This document shows, piece by piece, positions 33,701-41,956 of a stretch of 64,000 nt of DNA. Numbering within the stretch: the first letter of the stretch is position 1; each line of letters starts with the position of its first letter. The notes beneath the pieces are model-generated. The model saw only the letters and a program-made list of their open reading frames with translations. It did no database searches and was not told where the DNA came from. The stretch is taken from contig NZ_LXSQ01000023.1 in assembly GCF_001648475.1 (NCBI RefSeq), forward strand, positions 155,289-219,288, written 5' to 3'. A program made the position numbers and the translations under genes. Source of the stretch: Eikenella halliae. Lineage in GTDB: Bacteria; Pseudomonadota; Gammaproteobacteria; Burkholderiales; Neisseriaceae.

Positions 33701-35559
33701 CCCAAGGCGTCACAGCCATCGGCTTGGGCGTGGACGGCCACATTGGGCTTGAGGGAGAAATAGTTCAGGCCGACGGCGCTGTTTTCGGTGTGCAGGATAT
33801 AGGGCACGGCGGTATGCACGTCGAAACCCATGTTCCCGATAATGGGCAGGGTTTGCGACAGCGGCGGGCTGATTTGCGGGGTGTAGAGGCGCAGCGCGTA
33901 GGGTGCGGCCGGGTTTTCCTGCTCGGAGAAGACGGTAACCAGCTCGTGGTCGTCGTTGAGGAGTTCGGCGTGTTTGAGGTCGGTAATCGCCTGATCGGGG
34001 CTGAAGGCTTCGCGGTAGGCGGCGGAGAAGGCGGCGTCGTCTTCGTGGGCGGCAGATGCGGCTTTGGCCTTGGTTTTTTGTTTGGCTTCAGGCTGTTTTT
34101 TCTGTTCGGTTTCGGGTTGCGGCGCGGTTTCGGCATTGCTTGCCAGATTGGCAATGTGTTGCTCCAGCTCGCTGCGGGTAAAGGCGGGCAGTTTGCCGGC
34201 ATCGGTAAGGCACAGGAATTGAATGCAGGCGAGCGGGTTGTCGTCGGTCAGTTGCACGGCGTATTCGCAGCTTTCGGCGGCCAGGGTGGTTTTCAGGTAG
34301 CCTGCAATGCGCTGGCACAATTGGCTGTTGAATTGCGCTTTGGGCAGATAGCACAGAACGGAAACGTAGCGTTTGAATACGTCGTTGCGGGCAAACAGGC
34401 GCACGCGCGGGCGCTGGGCGAGCGCGAGCAGGCCGACAGCGGCTTCGGCCAGCTCTTCGCTGCCGGATTCAAACAGTTCGTCGCGCGGGTAGGTTTGCAG
34501 CAGGTGGCGCAGGTTGTGTTCCTCGTGGCTGCCGTCGGCAAAACCGAAGTGTTTCAGCACATGCTCGGCTTTGCCGCGCAGCATGGGGATGTTCCAGATG
34601 CTGTCGGTGTAGGCGGCGGCGGTGTAGAGGCCGATGAAGCACCATTGGCCGATAACTTGGCCGTTGGCGTTGAGTTTTTGGATGCTGATTTGGTTGAGAT
34701 AGGCCGGGCGGTGGATGCGGCTGCGCTGCGGCGAGCGGTTGAGCAGCAGGCGGTCGTGGCGCAGCCATTGTTTTTTGTCGGCATCGGAGAGGGCGGCAAA
34801 ATCGTCGGCAATCTGATTGCTGTTACCGGCGAGGATGCCTTGCGCGGTGTTGGCTTTGGCCTGCAGGCGCGGGCTGCCGGAGTGGTTGACCAAATCGTAT
34901 TCGCAGAAGCCCATCAGCAGGAAATGGCGGTCGGCCAGCCAGCTGAGGAAGGAGACGATTTCCGCATCTTGGCTGCGGCCTTCGTTCAGAATCATCTGGT
35001 TAACCAGCAAAAGCTGGCCGCGCAGTTTGTGTTCGCTTTCCACAATCGTGCCCAATTCGGCCAAGAGGCTGCGGATTTGCTCGGCCAGTTTTTGGTCTTG
35101 CGCGGCCTCGCCGCCTTCCAGATACACAGCCACCAATGTTTCTTGCGCGCTGCTTTCTTTGGCGGCTTCTTCGAGGGCGGTAGCTTTGCCGTCTGCATTG
35201 CGTTTGACCTGCCATGCGCTGTGCAACACGGCCAAGGGGACACGCTGCTCGCGGTTGAGCAACATCAGCAGGGAGTCGAGCAAGAAGGGGAGGTGGTCGG
35301 CCACAATTTCCACCAGCGTGTGCCGCACGGTGCCGCCGGTGGGCGAAACGCGCACCACGGCCTTGCCAGCGGCACGGGGCTCTTGGGCGAGTTTGCGGTG
35401 GGAATCGGCGGCAGATAAGAGTTCGGTGTCGCTATAGTTGGCCAGGTCGGCAAAGTCGGCCTGGCGATAATAGCCGGCAAGGAAGGGGAGGAAATCTTCT
35501 GCAAAATTCTGTTGGCGGGCACTGTCTTGCAGGCGCAAAACGGGGGTCGGCAGGTTCAT
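30799..35559 (-). CDS. gdhB: NAD-specific glutamate dehydrogenase, large (180-kDa) type
   Basis: Converts glutamate to 2-oxoglutarate and ammonium with NAD; the very large class (GDH-180) typical of Neisseria, Pseudomonas and Caulobacter. The protein is 1586 residues. An N-terminal half with ACT-like regulatory segments is followed by the catalytic core near residues 740-1170: SPRVEGTHLRGSKVARGGLRWSDR, LGLVKAQMVKNAVIVPSGSKGGFVCK, VVAADKGTASFSDTAN, and the nucleotide-binding VVGIGDMGGDVFGNGML. A helical C-terminal domain completes it. Residues about 500 are Lys/Ala/Glu/Gln rich (a linker). Start at 35559 (MNLPTPVLRLQDS). Several DUS words are read in frame (FQVA/GYLK types). Monocistronic. Confidence 0.96.
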   Translation of the reverse strand: MNLPTPVLRLQDSARQQNFAEDFLPFLAGYYRQADFADLANYSDTELLSAADSHRKLAQEPRAAGKAVVRVSPTGGTVRHTLVEIVADHLPFLLDSLLMLLNREQRVPLAVLHSAWQVKRNADGKATALEEAAKESSAQETLVAVYLEGGEAAQDQKLAEQIRSLLAELGTIVESEHKLRGQLLLVNQMILNEGRSQDAEIVSFLSWLADRHFLLMGFCEYDLVNHSGSPRLQAKANTAQGILAGNSNQIADDFAALSDADKKQWLRHDRLLLNRSPQRSRIHRPAYLNQISIQKLNANGQVIGQWCFIGLYTAAAYTDSIWNIPMLRGKAEHVLKHFGFADGSHEEHNLRHLLQTYPRDELFESGSEELAEAAVGLLALAQRPRVRLFARNDVFKRYVSVLCYLPKAQFNSQLCQRIAGYLKTTLAAESCEYAVQLTDDNPLACIQFLCLTDAGKLPAFTRSELEQHIANLASNAETAPQPETEQKKQPEAKQKTKAKAASAAHEDDAAFSAAYREAFSPDQAITDLKHAELLNDDHELVTVFSEQENPAAPYALRLYTPQISPPLSQTLPIIGNMGFDVHTAVPYILHTENSAVGLNYFSLKPNVAVHAQADGCDALGRELPALFAEVWAGCVENDRFNALVLSAGITWRNSVLLRAIAKYLKQATLPFPQERIEQTLLRHGAIAAKLVELFAARLHPEEADENRALMINSELTGLLADVPSLDEERIINAFRSVILAVCRTNFWQTDKEGGLKSEISLKIKSKDIPFLPKPLPLFEIWVYSPRVEGTHLRGSKVARGGLRWSDRFDDFRTEVLGLVKAQMVKNAVIVPSGSKGGFVCKQLPDAATDREGYLKEGIACYKIFINALLDLTDNRTAEGIEPPQQVHRRDGDDPYLVVAADKGTASFSDTANALSAKHGFWLDDAFASGGSAGYDHKGMGITARGAWESVKRHFRHLGKDIQNEDFTVVGIGDMGGDVFGNGMLLSEHILLKAAFNHRHVFIDPNPNAAKSFEERKRLFQSGGGWEKYSRAQISQGGGVYERSAKSIVITPEVKAWLGIEADSLTPNELIHELLKADVELIYNGGIGTYIKAASESNADVRDKANDEVRVNGGEMRAKVLGEGGNLGATQLGRIEFWQNGGRCCTDAIDNSAGVDCSDHEVNIKILLGEAVRAERLTLEERDELLRDMTNEVAQLVLQDNYLQTQALSVAQLNPAGYLKTAAALIRYLEENAGLDRAVEFLPDETEIKRRAEAGEGLSNPEIAVLLSYSKMHCQDNLLGSDLPDDPNFLPALIRYFPAPLQQQYGSEMQQHYLRREIIVNQLANRVINRMGMHFIQRCSEENQASVADVVRAYWVADILLDGEERFRAVQALDNRLPAEAQMRLCADIADLIGHVAGQLLRSKRPFDNIGSLISHYRAPTTEFMQQLPERIQAEEHPSIAEREAWLGSYNVLSQQDVAMLARLPFAANVLAVVDSAAKIGKPIATVAKAYFMLSEKLNMSWIYRAIAKLPSDNQWQSQAGLAMYEDATNIHLEFTRDFLQAGSNSRAAAKIAAARSQIADMQHYEPADLSMLSALVRNLSKIVAAD

Positions 35560-35969
35560 GCTGGGGCTCCTCTTGAGCTTCTTGGGTTGGTATGGCGGAT
35601 TGCAACCGGAAAAACGCAGTTTTGCCGCGTTTGCTCTTTGCCGGTTTTAACCCGTCATAATGAAAATTAAGACAGGTTAATGATACGCGAAATATGCGAT
35701 TTGAGGTAGGGTGTGGCGAAACGGTGGCGGCAGGATGTGGCAGAGAGGTTTCAGGTAGCCTCGAAGGCAGGTAAGGCAACAGCTGGAATGCTTTGTTTTA
35801 TAGTCTGTTATGGCAAAGATGGGTATGCCTGGATGCGGAGCGGCAAGCCAGTGTCGCATGGTTATCTACCAGAGGAGTGCCTTGTTATTTTCTGTATAAA
35901 GAAAAGGTTGTGATTGTTGCGTGATGATACGGAACGACAGGCTACCTGAAAGCAGAATTTCAACGAAGT
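35560..35969. other. gdhB upstream spacer
   Basis: No gene is supported. The stretch should contain the gdhB promoter and has single DUS words near 35747 and 35939. A 66-codon plus-strand frame (35713-35913) translates a DUS and has no protein-like features. Confidence 0.5.
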
Positions 35970-36073
35970 TGTAGTGGATTAACAAAAATCAGAACAAGGT
36001 GGCGAGCCGCAGACAGTACACACGTTACGGCAAGGCGAGGCAACGCTATACTGGTTTTTGTTAATTCACTATA
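35970..36073. repeat. Correia-like miniature repeat element
   Basis: A 104-bp copy: left end GTAGTGGATTAACAAAAATC (first bases diverged from TATAG), interior AAGGTGGCGAGCCGCAGACAG and GCAAGGCGAGGCAACGC, right end GGTTTTTGTTAATTCACTATA. Confidence 0.85.
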
Positions 36074-36127
36074 TTAAAGAAATCATAATTTTGCCAAACC
36101 AAAGTTTGCAGCGGTTTGAAAAGAAAA

Positions 36128-36158
36128 CAGGCGGGCTGCCTTTATGGCAACCCGCCTG
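36128..36158 (-). terminator. slyD terminator
   Basis: CAGGCGGGTTGCC and GGCAGCCCGCCTG (one G-T pair) form a 13-bp stem around a five-base loop on the minus strand, followed by TTTTCTTTTC. It lies 19 bp after the slyD stop. Confidence 0.88.
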
Positions 36159-36176
36159 ATTGGGAGAAGATGGGAA

Positions 36177-36656
36177 TTAGTGGTGATGACCGTGTGCGCC
36201 GTGGACATGGCCGTGAGCGATTTCTTCGGCGGTGGCGGGGCGGATTTCAGCCACTTTGCCTTTGAAGCGCAGCTTCATACCGGCCAGCGGGTGGTTGCCG
36301 TCTACCACGGCTTTGCCGTCGGCGATGTCGGTTACGCGGTAAACCAGGGTATCGCCGGTTTCGGGGTCGTCGGCTTCGAACATCATGCCCACTTCCACTT
36401 CCACGGGGAAAACGTTGAGCGGCTCGATGCGCACCAATTCCGGGTCTTGCTCGCCGAATGCGTCGTCGGGAGAAAGGGTTACGTTTACTTCTTCGCCCAC
36501 GGCTTTGCCGTGCAGCGCTTCTTCCACCAGCGGGAAAATGCCGTCGTAGCCGCCGTGCAGATAGGCGATGGGCTCTTCTGTTTTGTCGATCAGCTGGTTG
36601 TTGGCATCAAACATTTCATAATGCAGGGTTACTACGGTGTCTTTTTCGATGTTCAT
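36177..36656 (-). CDS. slyD: FKBP-type peptidyl-prolyl isomerase SlyD
   Basis: Cytoplasmic proline isomerase and chaperone. The 159-residue protein has the split FKBP domain (VVTLHYEMFDANNQLIDKTE, GGYDGIFPLVEEALHGK) with the inserted flap domain (residues about 70-130, DDAFGEQDP and NHPLAGMKLRFKGKV) and a short histidine-rich C-terminus (HGHVHGAHGHHH) that can bind nickel, as in SlyD of E. coli but shorter. Good match in length to Neisseria homologues. Ends in its own terminator. Confidence 0.93.
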   Translation of the reverse strand: MNIEKDTVVTLHYEMFDANNQLIDKTEEPIAYLHGGYDGIFPLVEEALHGKAVGEEVNVTLSPDDAFGEQDPELVRIEPLNVFPVEVEVGMMFEADDPETGDTLVYRVTDIADGKAVVDGNHPLAGMKLRFKGKVAEIRPATAEEIAHGHVHGAHGHHH

Positions 36657-37086
36657 GGCAAGTCTTTCCTGCTTGGTAACGGTTGGGAAGGCATTATTTT
36701 ACCGCATTGGCAGGTTTAGGCAATGCGGCGGCGGCTTGGGCCTGGGTGGGAAGGGTTTGCCGACACTCTGTTTGTTTGCATACACGGCGGTGGGCGGCTG
36801 GGGTGAAATGGCAGAGGCAATCTAGATGTGGCGGGCTGTGATTTGATTTGGGGTTTGTTGTTTTCTGCTGATTTGTTTTAGGTTTTGTTGGGTTTGGTTA
36901 GGGTTGCAGGCGGTGTGTGAGAACGGTGAGGCGGCTTTCAGGTAGCCTTTTTTGCGGCGAGGATAGAGTGGTTTGTGAATATGCTTGGTTTACAAAAAGA
37001 TAAAGTTTTTTACTCGGAATACGGGCTAGGGCAGCCCAATAAAGGGCAGGTATAGCGATGCCGGCGTGTTCTTGGCATATTCAAAT
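36657..37086. other. slyD upstream spacer
   Basis: No gene is supported between slyD and the Correia-like element. A reverse DUS is at 36938-36949. Base composition is T- and G-rich on the plus strand around 36840-36900 without clear repeats. Confidence 0.45.
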
Positions 37087-37190
37087 TATAGTGAATTAAC
37101 AAAAACCAGTACAGCGTTGGCTCACCTTGCCGTACTATCTGTACTGTCTGCGGCTCGCCGCCTTGTCCTGATTTTTGTTAATTCACTATA
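37087..37190. repeat. Correia-like miniature repeat element
   Basis: A 104-bp nearly perfect copy: TATAGTGAATTAACAAAAAC at the left and its complement ending TTAATTCACTATA at the right, with GCTCACCTTGCCGTA and CTGCGGCTCGCCGCC inside. Same orientation and subtype as the copy at 2401-2504. Confidence 0.9.
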
Positions 37191-37191
37191 T

Positions 37192-37230
37192 GTTTTCAGG
37201 TAGCCTTTCTGAGGAGAGGCTACCTGAAAA
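37192..37230 (-). terminator. DUS-pair hairpin downstream of the 71-aa gene
   Basis: TTTTCAGGTAGCC and GGCTACCTGAAAA around a 12-base loop, placed between the Correia-like element and the stop of the minus-strand gene at 37244. Confidence 0.7.
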
Positions 37231-37243
37231 TGATGTGACTTTA

Positions 37244-37459
37244 TCAATCAATCTTCAACAGGGCTTCGATGGCGGCGGTGTATTGCGGCAGGCGCGCCAT
37301 TTCTTCTTCGAGCTTGTGTTGGCTGCCGGAGTTGTTGAGGGCGGTGTCGATTAAATCCAGTGCGGCGGCGGTGGCGAGGATGCGTCGGCGTTTGGCCGGG
37401 CTGATGTTTTTTTCGTCGAGCAGGTCGGTAATGTTGCCGAAGTTGCGGTTTTTCATCAT
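37244..37459 (-). CDS. Small conserved-looking protein of unknown function, 71 aa
   Basis: Not recognised. The product is soluble, mostly helical, with a charged middle (DEKNISPAKRRRILATAAALDLIDTAL can be read as two helices) and no membrane segment or signal peptide. A good ribosome site (CAGGAACG) precedes the ATG at 37459, codon use matches the neighbours and a DUS hairpin lies after it, so it is probably a true gene. It ends and starts between a Correia-like element and lysC, on the same strand as lysC. Confidence 0.6.
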   Translation of the reverse strand: MMKNRNFGNITDLLDEKNISPAKRRRILATAAALDLIDTALNNSGSQHKLEEEMARLPQYTAAIEALLKID

Positions 37460-37544
37460 GAGGCGTTCCTGTGCGGGTTGAGGCTACCTGAAAATTTACG
37501 GGGCAAAAAACGCCCCGCGCCGGAGGGGCTGCGGGGCAGGGTGA

Positions 37545-38771
37545 TTATTGCTGGCGGTCGAGGCCGAAGGCTTTGTGCAGCACGCGGGTGGCGAGCTCGA
37601 GGTATTTTTCATCGATCAGCACGGAGATTTTGATTTCGGAGGTGGAAATCAGCTGGATATTGATGTTTTCCTCGGCCAGGGTGCGGAACATGGTGGAGGC
37701 CACGTCGATGTGCGAGCGCATACCGATGCCGACGATGGATACTTTGCACACGGTGTCGTCGCCGTCGATGTCGGCCGCGCCGATGCCTTCCTGCACGCTT
37801 TGCAGCAAATCAAGCGTGTGGCGGTAGTCGCCGCGCGATACGGTGAAGGAGAAGTCGGTGGTGCCTTCCGCACCGGCGTTTTGGATAATCATGTCCACGT
37901 CGATGTTGGCATCGGCCACCGCACCCAGAATCTGGTAGGCGATGCCAGGTTTGTCGGGCACGCCGCGCACGTTGATGCGGGCTTGGTTTTTGTCGAATGC
38001 GATACCGGATACAATGGCTTTTTCCATGTTGGGGTCTTCCTCGTAAGTAATCAGGGTGCCTTCGCCGCCATCGGTGAGGCTGCTCAATACGCGCAGGCGC
38101 ACTTTGTATTTGCCGGCGAATTCCACCGAGCGGATTTGCAGCACTTTGCTGCCCAGGCTCGCCAGTTCGAGCATTTCTTCAAACGATACGGTGTTCATGC
38201 GCCGAGCTTCGGGCACCACGCGCGGGTCGGTGGTGTAAACGCCGTCTACGTCGGTGTAGATTTGGCATTCGTCCGCCTTGAGTGCGGCGGCCAGCGCCAC
38301 GGCGGAAGTATCGGAGCCGCCGCGCCCAAGCGTGGTGATGTTGCCATCGGCGTCCACACCTTGGAAACCGGCCACAATCACCACTTTGCCTGCCGCCAAA
38401 TCGGCTCGCATTTTGGCATCGTCGATGCATTCGATGCGGGCTTTGGTGTGGGCGTTGTCGGTTTGCACCGCCACCTGCCAGCCGGTATAGCTCTTGGCAG
38501 GCACGCCGATATCCATCAGCGCCATGGCCAAAAGGCCGATGGTTACCTGCTCGCCGGTGGCGAGCACAACATCCATTTCGCGCGGGTCGGGAAACTCCTG
38601 GATTTCATGTGCCAACGCCACCAGGCGGTTGGTTTCGCCGCTCATGGCGGACACCACCACCACCACGTCGTAGCCCTCGGCGCGGGCGCGGGCAATGCGT
38701 TTGGCCACATTTTTGATGCGTTCGGGGCTTCCCACCGAAGTCCCGCCGTATTTCTGTACCAATAAAGCCAT
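37545..38771 (-). CDS. lysC: Aspartate kinase
   Basis: Phosphorylates aspartate, the first step toward lysine, threonine, methionine and diaminopimelate. The 408-residue protein begins MALLVQKYGGTSVGSPERI and has the VSAMSGETNRL, FQGVDADGNITTLGRGGSDTSAVALAAAL and EDPNMEKAIVSGIAF segments, then two ACT domains, the layout of the lysine-sensitive single-function aspartokinases. ATG 38771 is chosen from the family start; the frame is open to 38981 without similarity. Confidence 0.95.
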   Translation of the reverse strand: MALLVQKYGGTSVGSPERIKNVAKRIARARAEGYDVVVVVSAMSGETNRLVALAHEIQEFPDPREMDVVLATGEQVTIGLLAMALMDIGVPAKSYTGWQVAVQTDNAHTKARIECIDDAKMRADLAAGKVVIVAGFQGVDADGNITTLGRGGSDTSAVALAAALKADECQIYTDVDGVYTTDPRVVPEARRMNTVSFEEMLELASLGSKVLQIRSVEFAGKYKVRLRVLSSLTDGGEGTLITYEEDPNMEKAIVSGIAFDKNQARINVRGVPDKPGIAYQILGAVADANIDVDMIIQNAGAEGTTDFSFTVSRGDYRHTLDLLQSVQEGIGAADIDGDDTVCKVSIVGIGMRSHIDVASTMFRTLAEENINIQLISTSEIKISVLIDEKYLELATRVLHKAFGLDRQQ

Positions 38772-39161
38772 TTGTTTGAATACTCTCTTTACTTTTGAAG
38801 CCAACCCGTACCGCACATGGCAACGGATTGGCCGAAAATTGGGAAGTGGACGGTTTGCCGATATATCGGGCAGAGCGGCATTATTGCCAGTTCGGCATAA
38901 AAAAACAAGCCTCATTCGCCGCCGTTGTGCCATTACCCGGGGGTACGGCAGCATTTCATGGCAGTGTTTTCCCTTAATCAAACCAACCGCCGCGCAAAGG
39001 GTTTGCTAAAATCCGCCTGCCCAAATACGGGTGTAGGAAATAGTCGCGTTCCCTACACATACCAAGAGCATTTAAACCTCAACTGGCATTTTGCGAATAC
39101 CGACGAATTTCGGACGCGCTACGCCCCGATTTTTATTCCCGTAAAAGTTGGCGTGGCAATC
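38772..39161. other. lysC upstream spacer
   Basis: No gene, hairpin or repeat could be supported in this 390-bp stretch. It should hold the lysC promoter; no convincing boxes were picked. Confidence 0.45.
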
Positions 39162-39267
39162 TATAGTGAATTAAATTTAAATCAGGACAAGGCGGCGAGC
39201 CGCAGACAGTACAGATAGTACGGCAAGGCGAGGCAACGCTGTACTGGTTTAAATTTAATTCACTATA
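39162..39267. repeat. Correia-like miniature repeat element
   Basis: A 106-bp copy in the opposite orientation to that at 13341: TATAGTGAATTAAATTTAAA at the left, GGACAAGGCGGCGAGCCGC and GGCAAGGCGAGGCAACGCTG inside, and TTTAAATTTAATTCACTATA at the right. Confidence 0.9.
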
Positions 39268-39461
39268 TATCCAATTCGGACAGGAAATCGAGTTGGATTT
39301 ATCGCGCATGGAGCAGAAGCCGAAAGCACACACGCTTTCACGCGGTAAAGCCTCGTTTCCTCTTCGCAGAAAACCCGATTCGGCTGTGCCTTTCCCCGTT
39401 TTCAGGTAGCCTGAAAACCAGAAAAAAGCAGCCTGTATGTTCCCATCAAGAAAGACGAGCC

Positions 39462-40379
39462 ATGCCTAAGCTTCCTGAATGGTTTGCCCCACTGATTCCA
39501 GTGTTGGCCGGTCGCCAGTCCGCTGCCGATTTCGAACGCTGGCTATATACCGAAGCGGCCAAAACGCTGCTGCCCGAAAACACATACGCTGCCTTGTTCT
39601 GGCTGGATTACCGCAAGACGCATCCGCGCGATATCCATGACGCTTTGGCGGAAGCGGGCGATTGGACGGGCGATTGGCACAAGCTGCAGAATGTGTATGA
39701 ATATCTGCGCACGGGCTATTTGAATTGGGCGGACGACGAGCTTTTGCGCGTATTGCCGCTTCCCGATGATGATATTGCCCGATTGCAGGCGTTTGCCGAG
39801 TGGGTGAACGGTAGTACAGACATGCTGGAAGCATTGGGCATGCCTGCGGAAATTGCCGCCGTGAACGCTTTGTCAGACGGCTATCTGGCTGAGTTGTGCC
39901 TATATTTTTCCGCACCGCAAACGTGCAGGCTGCCTGCCGTGCCGCCGCCTTATCTCTCATTACACAACGCCGCGTTGTATGAGATTGATGGCGTTCCGCG
40001 CGAAGTTTCGTTTGTGAGCGCCGCTTTTCCCTGTGAGTCGGACGACACGCCGAACGCGCCCGAAATTTACGGCAAGGCACTCGCCCGATATTTGACGGAA
40101 GGGCTGGCACGGCGCGGCTTTTCCGTGACGGGTTGCCACGCGGAAGACTGGGGCTGGCGCGTGGATGTTGGTAATGCGGATTTCCCGCTGTGGCTCGGCT
40201 GCGCCAATTTGACGGACGGAGAAAACCGCTTCCGTTGCTTCATCGAACCGCACACCGATTGCGTGCGCCGCCTGTGGCTGTTCAAACACGATACCCGCGC
40301 CGCAACGGCACGCCTTGCCGCCGCGCTCAACGATATTTTGCAGCAGGACGACCGCATCGAATCAGTGGAATGGCAATAA
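39462..40379 (+). CDS. Unknown two-part protein, 305 aa, possible immunity protein
   Basis: Not recognised with certainty. No signal peptide or membrane segment. The first half (to about residue 165) is helical and acidic with many Trp and Tyr; the second half, with RGFSVTGCHAEDWGWRVDV, FPLWLGCAN and RFRCFIEPH, looks like a separate small alpha/beta domain seen in proteins that often lie near polymorphic toxins. The ATG at 39462 follows AAGAAAGACGAGCC, a weak ribosome site. It is the first of several small accessory genes up to 46.8 kb. An immunity role is inferred from this setting only. Confidence 0.6.
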   Translation: MPKLPEWFAPLIPVLAGRQSAADFERWLYTEAAKTLLPENTYAALFWLDYRKTHPRDIHDALAEAGDWTGDWHKLQNVYEYLRTGYLNWADDELLRVLPLPDDDIARLQAFAEWVNGSTDMLEALGMPAEIAAVNALSDGYLAELCLYFSAPQTCRLPAVPPPYLSLHNAALYEIDGVPREVSFVSAAFPCESDDTPNAPEIYGKALARYLTEGLARRGFSVTGCHAEDWGWRVDVGNADFPLWLGCANLTDGENRFRCFIEPHTDCVRRLWLFKHDTRAATARLAAALNDILQQDDRIESVEWQ

Positions 40380-40507
40380 CGGCGTGAATATATGTGAATA
40401 TATATTGACGGCTGAGTGGATTTAAAGGTGCAGGCTGCTTTTTGCCACCCGTTTCAGGTTCATGACGTTTGGCGCGCTTAAATAAAGGGGCTAATCTACG
40501 TCAGCCC

Positions 40508-40546
40508 CAAAAAATAAGCAGCCCAGCATGTGCAGGCTGCTTTTTT
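40508..40546 (+). terminator. Inverted repeat of AA-king3-type uptake words
   Basis: AAGCAGCC and GGCTGCTT with A-rich left and T-rich right flanks form a hairpin ending in TTTTTT, about 130 bp after the 305-aa gene. The right arm contains the reverse of AAGCAGCCTGCA. It acts as the likely terminator. Confidence 0.7.
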
Positions 40547-40586
40547 GTTGCCTGTGCCGTCCCGCCGTCGTTCAGCGGCAGGGTGC

Positions 40587-40692
40587 TATAGTCAATTAAA
40601 ATTGCAATGATACGGTGTTGGCTCGCCTTGACGTACTACCTGTACGCCTTGCGGCTCGCCGCCTTGTCTCATTTTTATTTTAATCGACTATA
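40587..40692. repeat. Divergent Correia-like element
   Basis: A 106-bp element with ends TATAGTCAATTAAAAT and ATTTTAATCGACTATA, and inside TGTTGGCTCGCCTTGACGTAC and GCCTTGCGGCTCGCCGCC. It resembles the other copies in plan but differs in end bases (TATAGTC rather than TATAGTG) and in part of the interior, so it is a distinct subfamily. Confidence 0.75.
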
Positions 40693-40779
40693 AATTCCAA
40701 CGGCGTGATGAGATTGCTAACCATCCTTAATGTAAGTAAAATCAAGTAATCTATACTGTTGGTTTGGTTAGGAATTGTC

Positions 40780-41229
40780 ATGAAAAAACTGTTATTGCTT
40801 TTTTTGGTTGCTCTTACCGTGCCTTGCCCTGTTTTGGCAAACGGGGTTGGGGAGGATACAGGGTATGGTGAATTGCAAACCGATTGTCTGCTTAAAACAG
40901 GCAACGGCAGTTTCCGGCGTTTGCCATGTAGGAAAGTGATCATATCTGCAGCTGCCCCGCTCGGTGTGACGGTTAAACATGAAATAGGCGGTACATTGCT
41001 CTATACCGCATCATATGCTTGGAAAGACGACAGCCATCCAAACCATTACCTGACTTCCGTCAGGCAGGAAATAGAAAATGTGAGCTACCGTTCTGCTGCC
41101 CGCGTATTCTATCTGGACAGACGGCAGCGGCGTATCTCCGACAACAGCTTCGGACTGCCGAATATTTGGGAATGCTATCGGCAGTTGCACGGCGATAAAA
41201 TCACATTGTGCATTTGGCAAAAACCCTGA
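40780..41229 (+). CDS. Small secreted protein of unknown function, 149 aa
   Basis: Not recognised. The N-terminus MKKLLLLFLVALTVPCPVLA is a strong signal peptide with probable cleavage before NGVGED, so the mature protein should be periplasmic. It has four cysteines after the signal (LQTDCLLK, LPCRK, WECYR, TLCIWQ), likely two disulfides. The preferred start is ATG 40780; seven more codons upstream are open. It begins 88 bp after the divergent Correia-like element. Its place in a row of small accessory genes suggests, but does not show, a periplasmic immunity or inhibitor role. Confidence 0.6.
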   Translation: MKKLLLLFLVALTVPCPVLANGVGEDTGYGELQTDCLLKTGNGSFRRLPCRKVIISAAAPLGVTVKHEIGGTLLYTASYAWKDDSHPNHYLTSVRQEIENVSYRSAARVFYLDRRQRRISDNSFGLPNIWECYRQLHGDKITLCIWQKP

Positions 41230-41419
41230 TTTTCCAGCCTGCAAGGCTGCCTGAACACCCCAAAAAGCAGCCTGCACGCGGTTTATGCCTTTCTACTAAA
41301 TCGAATGAAGCCGCCTACCCGAACTTTCCGAACCATCGGGCGCATGGGCGGCGTAGTTGGAATATGCTTGGCAGAAGGCGACAGAGACGGCCTGAAAACC
41401 AATAATGAAAGGGCAAAAT

Positions 41420-41914
41420 ATGTGGTATCAAGCATTTGAGTTTTACGACCGGCAGCCGCCCGCCACCGAAGGCGATATGGCCTCATTCCGCGCCCCGCTG
41501 CCCGAAGCTGAGCGTGCGGACGCGCTGCGCTATCTGGATGCGCACGCCGCGCAGCTGCAAGCTACTGCATTCTGTCTGCCATCCCATTTTTCCATTCCCG
41601 CCGAATTGGAACAGCTTTGGCGGTATTCCGTCAGCGGCGGCATCTCGGGGAACGGGCAGGATTTCGGCTATTTTGCGCCCGCAGAAGTCGTATCGTTTTA
41701 TTTTATCTACCAGTTTTGGCATTACGCGCCCAATCTGATGCCGATTGCTTTTGATGGCGGCAGTGTGTTTTACTGCTATGATTTCAGGCAGTCCGCACCT
41801 AAGAATCCGCCCATTGTGATGAATGATTCGGGCAACCTTGGCGAAACCGATGACGAAATCGTTTGGGCGGGCGGTACGCTGGCCGAAGTGTTGGCGAAGG
41901 AATTGGATGATTAG
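41420..41914 (+). CDS. SMI1/KNR4 (SUKH)-like protein
   Basis: About 164 residues, no signal peptide. The middle, FSIPAELEQLWRYSVSGG with GQDFGYFAPAEVVSFYF and a following FDGGSVFYCYDF, resembles the SUKH/SMI1-KNR4 fold, in which IPxxlxxfl and an acidic GYxxfxxxxel pattern are followed by an asp-gly-gly turn. Bacterial members commonly are immunity proteins against contact-dependent and Rhs toxins. ATG 41420 has AAAGGGCAAAAT in front; ATG 41405 is an alternative. Part of the accessory gene row. Confidence 0.6.
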   Translation: MWYQAFEFYDRQPPATEGDMASFRAPLPEAERADALRYLDAHAAQLQATAFCLPSHFSIPAELEQLWRYSVSGGISGNGQDFGYFAPAEVVSFYFIYQFWHYAPNLMPIAFDGGSVFYCYDFRQSAPKNPPIVMNDSGNLGETDDEIVWAGGTLAEVLAKELDD

Positions 41915-41956
41915 GCACGCCGCCATTATTTTTCTCCACCGGCAAAAGTTGAGCAC

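Noticed and set aside
33463..35418. 651-codon plus-strand open frame opposite gdhB
   Set aside because: It is a shadow frame of the GC-rich gdhB gene, with no domain pattern, while the minus strand encodes a complete dehydrogenase.
36144..36719. 191-codon plus-strand frame over slyD
   Set aside because: Antisense shadow; the slyD reading with its His-rich tail and terminator on the minus strand is convincing.
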